From Hyphomicrobiaceae bacterium (lineage in GTDB: Bacteria; Pseudomonadota; Alphaproteobacteria; Rhizobiales; Hyphomicrobiaceae): a stretch of 64,000 nt of DNA. Position numbers and translations under genes: made by a program. This document shows positions 57,364 to 64,000 of the stretch, piece by piece. The DNA is taken from positions 62,001 through 126,000 of the forward strand of contig JALHOW010000003.1 in assembly GCA_022842785.1 (NCBI GenBank). Reading direction: 5' to 3'. The first letter of the stretch is position 1. Every line of letters starts with the position of its first letter. Below the pieces are notes generated by a model that was not told the origin of the DNA, did no database searches, and was given only the letters and a program-made list of their open reading frames with translations.

Positions 57364-58179
57364 TTATTCGCTCTCGCTCTCGCGCTCGGGTGCCTGGAGC
57401 GTCACGCCGCCATCCACGACGAGCGTGTGGCCGGTGATGTAGCGGGCATGGTCCGACATCAGGAAGCGGACTGCGTTGCCGATGTCCCAGCCCGTGCCCT
57501 CGATGGCGAGGGAGGACGCGCGGCGGCGGTTGTCGCGCGCCTTGTCGCTCATGCCGCGGGCGTAAACCATCGGCGTGAAGACGGGGCCGGGGCAGATGCA
57601 ATTGACGCGGATGCCATCCTTGCCGTGATCGACGGCCATGGCGCGTGTCAGTCCGATGATCGCCGCCTTGGTCGTGGTGTAAATGGTGAGCCCGCGCGGG
57701 CGCAGCGCCGAGATCGACGAGATGTTCACGATCGCGCCGCGTCCCGCCGACTTTATCATGGCCGGAATGGCGTGCTTCGACGTGAGGAACATCGCCTCGA
57801 CATTGACCTGCATCATCTGCTGCCAGGTCGACTGCGGCTCATCGACCACCGTGCCGCGGCTCGATATGCCGATGTTGTTGTCGAGGAAGTCCAGGCGGCC
57901 GAACTGGTCGACGGCGGCTTCCACAACGGTCTTGCACTGTTTCTCGACCGTGAGATCGGCGGCGTGTGCCGCGGCCGTACCGCCCTCTGCGGTGATCATG
58001 TCGACGGTGCGCTGCGCGAGCGCCAGCTCGCGATCGACGACGAGCACCTTCGTACCGGACGACGCAAGCAGGAGTGCCGCTGCGCGGCCATTGCCGATGC
58101 CGTCACCGGCAGCGCCGCCACCGGCGATGATGGCAACCTTGCCGGCTAGCCCCGGATCGTCGTTATAGCCCGCAGGCAT
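57364..58179 (-). CDS. Short-chain dehydrogenase/reductase (second of two)
   Basis: 271 residues. The dinucleotide-binding GGGAAGDGIGNGRA, the NNIGISSRG stretch after strand four, and the catalytic YTTTKAA with SSISAL are seen. It shares the G-x-x-x-G-x-G-N-G-R extension with the other SDR of this cluster, so the two may be paralogues acting on related alcohols. The ATG at 58179 follows GGAGGA; the ATG at 58212 is an alternative. It lies 23 bp upstream of the CMD-family gene. Confidence 0.9.
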   Translation of the reverse strand: MPAGYNDDPGLAGKVAIIAGGGAAGDGIGNGRAAALLLASSGTKVLVVDRELALAQRTVDMITAEGGTAAAHAADLTVEKQCKTVVEAAVDQFGRLDFLDNNIGISSRGTVVDEPQSTWQQMMQVNVEAMFLTSKHAIPAMIKSAGRGAIVNISSISALRPRGLTIYTTTKAAIIGLTRAMAVDHGKDGIRVNCICPGPVFTPMVYARGMSDKARDNRRRASSLAIEGTGWDIGNAVRFLMSDHARYITGHTLVVDGGVTLQAPERESESE

Positions 58180-58253
58180 GGTGTTCCTCCTCAACTGTGT
58201 ACCCGGCTTCATTGAGCGAGCCGGTTGTCACAACGCAGCAGTCTGGGAGCGTG

Positions 58254-59051
58254 TTACCGCCCCGTGAAATTCGGCTTACGGCGCTCGGCATAGGCCTTCA
58301 CGCCTTCCTTGAAATCGTCCGCCGCGCGCAGATTCTGTTGCAGGCTCAGCTCGTGATCGGTCTGCTCGCGCACCTTGTCGGCAAGCCCAGCGCGGATCGT
58401 CGCGCGCGTTGCCTGCACGGCCATCGGCGCATTCTCCGCGATCTCTGCGGCAAATGCCTGCGCACGCGTACGCACCTCGGCGAGCGGCACGACCTCGTCG
58501 GCAAGACCGATGGCGAGCGCTTCCTCGCCCGTGAGACGACGGCTCGTGTAGAACATCTTGGTGGCCTGCTGCATACCGATGAGGCGCGGCAGCGTGTAGG
58601 TAAGGCCGAAGCCTGGATGGAAGCCGAGGCGCGTGAAATTTGCCGAGAAGCGAGCCTCAGGCGCGGCAATGCGGAAGTCGCACGCGACCGCAAGGCCGAG
58701 CCCGCCGCCGATGGCCGGTCCCTGCACCGCAGCGATGATGGGTTTTTTCGCGCGGAAGATGCGCACGGCTTCCTGATAAAGGTGCCCGGAATTGTTCGCG
58801 TTGGCCTCGTCGGGTCGATTGCCCTTCGCATCGAGCCTGCTGCCGTCGCCGAAGTTCGCGCCGGCGCAGAAGGACTTGCCCTCGCTCGCCAGCACGATCG
58901 CGCGCACATCGATCTCGTTGTCGAAGCCTTCGAGCGCCGCCGCAATCTGCTGGATCAGGGGCATGTCGAAGAAATTATGCGGCGGGCGCTGGATCACCAT
59001 AGTCGCGACGTTCCCGCTGCGCTCGATGGTGATGTCGGTGAAGGTCGTCAT
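58254..59051 (-). CDS. Crotonase-fold protein lacking both classical catalytic glutamates
   Basis: 265 residues of the enoyl-CoA hydratase/isomerase superfamily. The CoA oxyanion-hole region SFCAGANF and the signature AIGGGLGLAVACDFRIA are clear. The position of the first hydratase glutamate (GGGCEL in true hydratases) is Gly here (GGGLGL). The second (PEILLG) is replaced by a stretch reading NFTRLGFHPG. A simple hydratase is therefore doubtful; isomerase, hydrolase, decarboxylase or dehalogenase-like chemistry is possible. It lies between the CoA ligase and the SDR genes. Confidence 0.88.
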   Translation of the reverse strand: MTTFTDITIERSGNVATMVIQRPPHNFFDMPLIQQIAAALEGFDNEIDVRAIVLASEGKSFCAGANFGDGSRLDAKGNRPDEANANNSGHLYQEAVRIFRAKKPIIAAVQGPAIGGGLGLAVACDFRIAAPEARFSANFTRLGFHPGFGLTYTLPRLIGMQQATKMFYTSRRLTGEEALAIGLADEVVPLAEVRTRAQAFAAEIAENAPMAVQATRATIRAGLADKVREQTDHELSLQQNLRAADDFKEGVKAYAERRKPNFTGR

Positions 59052-59089
59052 TGCATTCTCCGTCAGCAGGAAATCGTTTCGCGCATGGT

Positions 59090-61243
59090 TCAGCCGTGAC
59101 CATGCTGGATGATGAGGGCATCCGCGATCGTCACGCCCTGTCCCTCAGGATGCACGAACACGGGATTGAGGTCGATCTCGCCGATGACTTCGGCATGATC
59201 GGCGGCAAAGCGCGAGAGGCTGACCATCAGCTCGGCGAGCGCGTTTACATCCGCGGCTGGTGCGCCGCGTTGCGCGTCGAGCAGTGCCCGACCTTTCAGG
59301 CGATCGATCAGTGCAAGCGCCGCCGGCTTCGTCAGCGGGACTGGCGCCAGCGCCACGTCCTTCAGCACTTCCACATGAATGCCGCCGAGGCCGACCATGA
59401 GCATGGGGCCAAACTGCGGATCGCTGTTGATGCCCAGAATGACCTCGCGGCCGGGGGACGCCATCGGCTGGACGAGCACGCCATCGATGGCAGCGTTGGG
59501 ATCATATTCCTGTGCGCGCTCGATGATGGTCGCGAAAACCTCGGGCACGCGCGCGGCGCCAATCCCGAGCGCGACACCGCCGGCCTCGGTCTTGTGCAGG
59601 ATATCGGGCGACTGGACCTTCATGGCGACCGGACCACCGATGGCAGCAGCAGCTTCCGCTGCCTGGTCCGCGGTCTTCGCCAGATACTGACCGGCGGAGT
59701 TGCCGACGCCATAGGCCGCCAGAACGCGACGCGCATCGAACTCGGTGAGTACGCGGCGGCTCTTCGCCAGCATCTCCGTGACGTGCTCGTGCACGGGTGC
59801 CGCTGTCCGCACGGTGGCGGGCGCAGAAAGGAAACGCTCGCGCCGCTCGCGGTAATCCGCCATGGCCGCCATGGTGCCTGCGGCATTGCGCATGTTCGTA
59901 AACATCGGATAGCCGGCCTCGGCCAGCGTCTCCAAAGTCAGCGATACGGGGAGCGTGTAGCTCCACATGAAGATCGGTTTCTTCGCCTCGCGCCGCAGCT
60001 TCATGAGCGCCTCGCGCTCATGCAAGACATGCTCGCCCGCGCGCCCGCTCATGACGACGATGATGCCGTCCACCATCGGCGAAGGTGCGACGCGACCTGC
60101 GAGACCTGCATATCCAGCGCTGCGGATCGCCTGAGCGGTGCCATCGACGGGATTCTGCGACGTGCCGTAGCTCGGGATGATCTTGTCGATCTCGCGACGT
60201 GTCGCAGCATCGAGCTCGGGAACTTCAAGGCCTGCGGCGGCACAGGCATCCGCCATCCAGCCGCCGCCACCGCCCGAGGCCGTGCAGATGCCGACGCGCC
60301 GACCCGCCGGAAGATCCGGTCCGGCAGCGAGGAAGCCTTGGGCGAGATCCACCATCTCTTCCAGATCGCGCCCCTCGACCATGCCGTAGTGGCGCGCCAT
60401 GGCGCTGAAGCTCGCGTATGAGCCCGCAAGCGCGGCCGTATGCGAGGCCGCGGCTCGCGCGCCTGCGTCGGACTGCCCGATCTTGCTCAGGATAATGGGC
60501 TTGCCCGCCCGTAGCGCCTTCTCGGCGACGGCCGAGAACTTCGCGCCCGTCTTGATGTCCTCGACGAGCATGAGCAGGACATCGGTGCCCGCGTCGTCGA
60601 TGAGATGATCGGCGTAGTCGAGTACTTCGAGGCTCGACTCGTTGCCGGTCGTGGTGATCAGATTGAAGCCGAGTTCCTTGGGCCGACCGCGATCATAGAA
60701 GCCGAAGCCCATGCCGCCGCTCTGCGCGACCACGGACACACGCCGGCCACCGAGCGGATGCTTCGGCAGCAGGGGCAGGCCTCCGGGCGCCACGGCAGGA
60801 CTGAAAGTCGGGCATAGTGACAGCGGAAGATTGGCGAAGCCTTCGGAGTTCGGCCCCATGACCGCCATGCCGTACTCGGCACCGACGGCTTTGATCTCCG
60901 CCTGCTTCTTCGCGCCGGCCTCGCCCGGCTCTTCCGCAAAACCCGACGAGAGAATGATCGCGGCGCCGACGCCGGCTTGGCCACAGCGGCGCAATTCGTC
61001 GACGACGTATTCAGCCGGGATGATCAGCACCGCGAGATCGACCGGTCCCGGCGCCGCGCCGATAGTCGGATAAGCCTTGAGGCCCTGCACCTCGCCGTGA
61101 GTACGGCTCACGGGATAGACGCCTCCGGCATAGGGATGCGCGTTGAGGATTTCGAGAATGCGACCACGCAGGCCCTGCCCCTTGGGCGCGGCGCCGATGA
61201 TTGCGACGCTCCGAGGCGACAGCAGCTTTGCGATGTTGGCCAT
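59090..61243 (-). CDS. ADP-forming acyl-CoA synthetase (acetate--CoA ligase family)
   Basis: 717 residues with alpha and beta parts in one chain. The CoA-binding domain starts with LSPRSVAIIGA (about 8-18). The ligase domain holds the phosphohistidine in ASHTAALAG (around residue 268), and an ATP-grasp domain fills the C-terminal third (VAMKVQSPDILHKTEAGGVALG). It activates an acid to its CoA ester with ATP, giving ADP and phosphate. It fits activation of the imported compound or of a degradation product. The ribosome site is weak. Confidence 0.93.
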   Translation of the reverse strand: MANIAKLLSPRSVAIIGAAPKGQGLRGRILEILNAHPYAGGVYPVSRTHGEVQGLKAYPTIGAAPGPVDLAVLIIPAEYVVDELRRCGQAGVGAAIILSSGFAEEPGEAGAKKQAEIKAVGAEYGMAVMGPNSEGFANLPLSLCPTFSPAVAPGGLPLLPKHPLGGRRVSVVAQSGGMGFGFYDRGRPKELGFNLITTTGNESSLEVLDYADHLIDDAGTDVLLMLVEDIKTGAKFSAVAEKALRAGKPIILSKIGQSDAGARAAASHTAALAGSYASFSAMARHYGMVEGRDLEEMVDLAQGFLAAGPDLPAGRRVGICTASGGGGGWMADACAAAGLEVPELDAATRREIDKIIPSYGTSQNPVDGTAQAIRSAGYAGLAGRVAPSPMVDGIIVVMSGRAGEHVLHEREALMKLRREAKKPIFMWSYTLPVSLTLETLAEAGYPMFTNMRNAAGTMAAMADYRERRERFLSAPATVRTAAPVHEHVTEMLAKSRRVLTEFDARRVLAAYGVGNSAGQYLAKTADQAAEAAAAIGGPVAMKVQSPDILHKTEAGGVALGIGAARVPEVFATIIERAQEYDPNAAIDGVLVQPMASPGREVILGINSDPQFGPMLMVGLGGIHVEVLKDVALAPVPLTKPAALALIDRLKGRALLDAQRGAPAADVNALAELMVSLSRFAADHAEVIGEIDLNPVFVHPEGQGVTIADALIIQHGHG

Positions 61244-61252
61244 TGTTTTCGC

Positions 61253-62413
61253 CTACCTCAACCCAAGACCGCGCGCGATGATACCGCGCAGAACTTCTGT
61301 CGTGCCGCCCTGAATGGTCAGCTTGGGCGCGATCGTCGTCGCATAGGCGAGCTTCTTCTCGAAGGGCACCTGATTCGTGGCTTCCGGCTCGCTGAAGGCA
61401 GCAAGCTCGCGAGCGCGGTGTGGCAGGCGCTGCTCCCAGATCGTACCGACGTCCTTCACGATCGCCGCTTCGAGCACGGGCTCCTTGCCGGCGTGCAGCA
61501 TCCCCGCAACCGACACCGACATGCGCCTGAGCGTATGGAGCTGCGCGACCAGACGGCCGAGACCTTCGGCACCGCGCACGTCCGGATCCGGGCCAAGTAC
61601 GCGCACCAGTTCCTCGAGCACGTAGTAGGTCTCGAGAAAGCGCTCGGGGCCGCTGCGCTCGTAGGCGAGTTCGCTCGTCGCCTGCTTCCACGCGCCGTCG
61701 ATCTCACCGAGCACATGATCATCGGGCACGAAGGCATTCTCGAACACGACCTCGTTGAAGTCGTGATGTCCGGTGATCTGGTAGACCGGGTTGCAGGTAA
61801 TTCCCTTAGTCTTCATGTCGACGAGGAACTGCGTGAGCCCGTGGCGACGGTTTTCCTTCGTCGGCTGGGACGTGCGGAAAAGGCCGATCATGTAATCGGC
61901 CTGATGGGCATTCGACGTCCAGATCTTCGTGCCGTTGATGAGCCAGCCACCGTCAGTCTTGGTTGCTTTCGTGCGCGCGGCGAAGAGGTCAGAGCCCGAG
62001 TTCGGCTCGCTCATGCCGATCGCGAAACAGCACTCGCCGCGGCAGATAGCGGGGAGCACCTTCATCTTGACGTGCTCGGGCGCGTACTTCAGCAGGATCG
62101 GCCCGCTCTGGCGATCGGCAACGAAGTGCAGCCGCGTCGGCGCGTTGGCGACGCGCAGCTCCTCGGTCACGACATAGCGCTCGAGGAACGTGCGCTCCTG
62201 ACCGCCGTACTGCTTCGGCCAGGTCATACCGAGCCAACCCTTCGCGCCGACCTTGCGGCTGAATTCGCGGCTGAAGCTGTCGCCGCCCGTGGCCCCGGTT
62301 GGCTTGATGTGACCAGCGTCGGTCTCCTCGGCGATGAATGCGCGTACTTCCTCGCGCAGTTTCTCGCACTCGGGAGGAAGGCGGAGCTGATCGAACTGGA
62401 TTGCGGCGGTCAT
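61253..62413 (-). CDS. Acyl-CoA dehydrogenase (larger of a pair)
   Basis: 386-residue FAD flavoenzyme. The N-terminal helices, the central FAD-binding GMSEPNSGSDLFAARTKAT, WTSNAHQADYMIGLFRT, and the C-terminal GGTTEVLRGIIARGLGLR are all in place. AYERSGPERFL may carry the base. The gene stops 9 bp ahead of the CoA ligase start and follows the second dehydrogenase by 30 bp. Tandem pairs of this kind can form alpha2beta2 enzymes, as in steroid side-chain degradation. Confidence 0.92.
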   Translation of the reverse strand: MTAAIQFDQLRLPPECEKLREEVRAFIAEETDAGHIKPTGATGGDSFSREFSRKVGAKGWLGMTWPKQYGGQERTFLERYVVTEELRVANAPTRLHFVADRQSGPILLKYAPEHVKMKVLPAICRGECCFAIGMSEPNSGSDLFAARTKATKTDGGWLINGTKIWTSNAHQADYMIGLFRTSQPTKENRRHGLTQFLVDMKTKGITCNPVYQITGHHDFNEVVFENAFVPDDHVLGEIDGAWKQATSELAYERSGPERFLETYYVLEELVRVLGPDPDVRGAEGLGRLVAQLHTLRRMSVSVAGMLHAGKEPVLEAAIVKDVGTIWEQRLPHRARELAAFSEPEATNQVPFEKKLAYATTIAPKLTIQGGTTEVLRGIIARGLGLR

Positions 62414-62443
62414 GATTGAAGTCCGTCAGTCAGAGGGCCGGGA

Positions 62444-63505
62444 TCAGCGTGAGGCGACCAGCGGCCAGAGTTCATCTGCACCCTTGGAGGCAACCATGCG
62501 TCCGAGCCGTACGGCCCAGTCGCTCTCGTTGCCGAAGTCGTCACGCCACGACCACAGCCGCAGCGTGAAGCGGTGCAGGATGTGCTCTTTCGTGAAGCCG
62601 ATGGCGCCATGCACCTGATGACCGATCGAGGCGCCCTCGGTCGCGGCTTCCGAGACGCGGATTTTTGCGCCTGCCGCTTCCAGGAAGAAGCGATCGTCGG
62701 TTATGCCATTAGCGAACGTATCTGCCGCCGAACCCGCGGCCGCAACAGCCGCCGCCGTCTCGCCCGCGAGGCGCGCGAGATTGTGCTGCACGGCCTGGAA
62801 TTTCGAGATGGGCTTCTCGAAGGCTATGCGTTCGCCGGAATAACGCGTCGTGATGGAGAGGACCGTTTCGAGTGCGCCCGCCATCTGGTTTGCGCGCACG
62901 GTCGCGCCGAGAAGCATGAGCCGATGGCGATCGAGCCCTGCCGGCGCTGAAGCATGCGCCACGGCCTTCACCTTGTCGAACGAAAGCTCGACGCTCGAGT
63001 CTCCAGCAAGATTGCTGCCCTCGCCTGCGCGGATATCTGCGAGTTTGACGAGCGCGACGACAGGACCAGATGGCCCGTCAGCAAGCACGGCAACGTGCCC
63101 GGCGCTTTTGCCGAAGGGGACATTGCGCGCCTTGCCGCTCAACGTGCCTGCGGCGTCGATCTTGAGTTGATCGGACCAGCGCGAGGGCGCGACGGTCATT
63201 GGACCAGCTGGTGAGTTGAGCCCTGCTTCAGAGAGCAGCCAACCAGCGATCAGTGTTTCCGCAAGCGGTACAGTCGCGGCGAAGCGGCCGGCAACTTTCA
63301 CCACCTCGAAGCCGTCTGCCAATGAGGCCCCCGCGCCGCCCAGTGTATCGGGCACCCAGGCGAGCGTCAGTCCACTCTCCTCGAGCGAGGCCCAAAGCGG
63401 CCCCTGCCATGCTTCGTCCTTGGCTTGATTGACGGTCTGAGGATCAGCAAGATCCTCGAATATGCGCGCGGCCGTCTCCGCGACGATGGCGCTCGTCTCG
63501 CTCAC
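62444..63505 (-). CDS. Acyl-CoA dehydrogenase (smaller of a pair)
   Basis: 353 residues, shorter than a stand-alone enzyme (about 380) and more divergent. FAD-type C-terminal features are present: RIAFEKPISKFQAVQHNLA and GHQVHGAIGFTKEHILHRF. The middle domain, which normally carries the S-E-P-x-x-G-S-D flavin contact, reads differently (VAPSRWSDQLKI region). It may act only together with its neighbour. The start is a GTG preceded by GGGGAG. It is the first gene after the MlrC-type gene, across 166 bp. Confidence 0.88.
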   Translation of the reverse strand: MSETSAIVAETAARIFEDLADPQTVNQAKDEAWQGPLWASLEESGLTLAWVPDTLGGAGASLADGFEVVKVAGRFAATVPLAETLIAGWLLSEAGLNSPAGPMTVAPSRWSDQLKIDAAGTLSGKARNVPFGKSAGHVAVLADGPSGPVVALVKLADIRAGEGSNLAGDSSVELSFDKVKAVAHASAPAGLDRHRLMLLGATVRANQMAGALETVLSITTRYSGERIAFEKPISKFQAVQHNLARLAGETAAAVAAAGSAADTFANGITDDRFFLEAAGAKIRVSEAATEGASIGHQVHGAIGFTKEHILHRFTLRLWSWRDDFGNESDWAVRLGRMVASKGADELWPLVASR

Positions 63506-63671
63506 TTGCGCTCCCCAAGGGACAGCTTGGCTTACTCATCGCGCACCTGTCCCCGCGCACGATGACTTTGTCCGGACTTACGGTTTGGCACCTTCCGGGC
63601 ATTCTTGGCAAGAGCGGCGCGCAAAATTTCGTACGTGGGCAGCGCATAGCGCGGTGCGTCCGATGGCCGCT

Positions 63672-64000
63672 TCACCACTCGGGCGGCGACCAGTCCACTT
63701 CCTCGTCAAGAGGATAAGAGGGGCGCGGGATGCGCTGCCACTGGCGGCGCTCGAGGACCGGCGAGGTGAGGCCCTCTGTATCGACTTCGTAGACGTTCTC
63801 GGGCGGAAACCACGGAATGAAGCCCGAGCGGAAGTGGCCTCGCGACTTGACCACGACCGTCGACGCTTTGCCGATGTCGAGGCCGAACATCTCGAAGAAC
63901 ATCGGATCCGCCGTCTGCATGCGGTCGGAGATGACGATGGCCGTAACACCGCCGATCTTGAGCGCAGCGGATGGCCCGAGGTGCATGGTGCGGCCCTGCG
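63672..64000 (-). CDS. C-terminal part of an M81/MlrC-type metallopeptidase (partial, runs off right edge)
   Basis: The last 109 codons are in the window, and the open frame continues beyond position 64000. The segment LGPSAALKIGGVTAIVISDRMQTADPMFFEMFGLD, then VVVKSRGHFRSGF, matches the MlrC C-terminal domain. M81 proteins were named for microcystin linear-peptide cleavage, but most are of unknown substrate and occur next to peptide-type importers. The ATG at 63986 is internal, not the start. It is the most upstream gene of the co-directional catabolic run. Confidence 0.8.
   Translation of the reverse strand, partial: QGRTMHLGPSAALKIGGVTAIVISDRMQTADPMFFEMFGLDIGKASTVVVKSRGHFRSGFIPWFPPENVYEVDTEGLTSPVLERRQWQRIPRPSYPLDEEVDWSPPEW

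Noticed and set aside
57361-57601. N-terminal extension of the CMD-family gene
   Set aside because: The open frame continues upstream into the SDR gene, but the residues are Arg/Pro/His-rich shadow sequence and the ATG at 57340 has its own ribosome site.

Overview
The window is GC-rich chromosomal DNA from an alphaproteobacterium, most likely of the order Hyphomicrobiales (Rhizobiales). The evidence is the gene content and order: a complete ccoNOQP-ccoGHIS (fix-type) operon with an FNR/FixK box, an HPr plus mannose-type EIIA pair typical of the alphaproteobacterial PTS, an ECF sigma/anti-sigma pair beside a DUF4394 gene, a RibB with a degenerate RibA-like tail, an Omp25/31-like porin and GTG-started coupled genes. 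I see no rRNA, tRNA, CRISPR array, insertion sequence or phage gene. Most of the region looks like stable core genome. Two genes (about 15.1 kb and 41.1 kb) are visibly less GC-rich than their neighbours.

Layout. 0-4.9 kb: partial exported protein, tartrate/D-malate dehydrogenase, LysE exporter, the GTPase ObgE, a DUF2798 membrane protein and an M20 peptidase. 4.9-13.1 kb: the cbb3 oxidase operon on the minus strand, ccoN-O-Q-P then ccoG-H-I-S, with an anaerobox about 100 bp upstream of ccoN; ccoQ and ccoS are short and easily missed. 13.1-14.9 kb: a HAD phosphatase behind an unusual MerR-type regulator fused to a P-loop ATPase. 15.5-20.4 kb: prkA-yeaH-spoVR stress module, preceded by a 690-bp hairpin-rich non-coding stretch. 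21-24.7 kb: HPr, EIIA, RlpA, a VOC protein and O-acetylhomoserine sulfhydrylase. 24.8-34.6 kb: agmatinase-family enzyme, a CheY-like receiver, a Cys-cluster protein, DUF2076, rhomboid protease, PAS protein, RibF, MaoC hydratase, an MFS carrier and an SbmA-like ABC exporter.

34.6-41.9 kb: ECF sigma/anti-sigma pair divergent from an exported DUF4394 protein, a strong intrinsic terminator, a NupC-type transporter, an AbrB-family membrane protein, two consecutive HExxH proteins, an unknown helical protein and the porin-like protein. 41.9-49.9 kb: Ada-type methyltransferase, the riboflavin operon ribE-ribB(A)-ribH-nusB, a GST, a large TPR protein and a DNA photolyase.

50-64 kb: thirteen consecutive minus-strand genes. 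Reading from the right end these are an M81/MlrC-type protein (cut by the window), two acyl-CoA dehydrogenases, an ADP-forming acyl-CoA ligase, a non-canonical crotonase, a short-chain dehydrogenase, a carboxymuconolactone-decarboxylase-family protein, a second short-chain dehydrogenase, and a peptide/opine-type ABC importer (binding protein, two permeases, two ATPases). Together these look like an uptake-plus-CoA-degradation pathway for an unidentified acid or amide. The items most worth following are the MerR-ATPase fusion, this catabolic cluster with a crotonase that lacks both classical glutamates, the tandem zincin genes and the low-GC acidic orphan.
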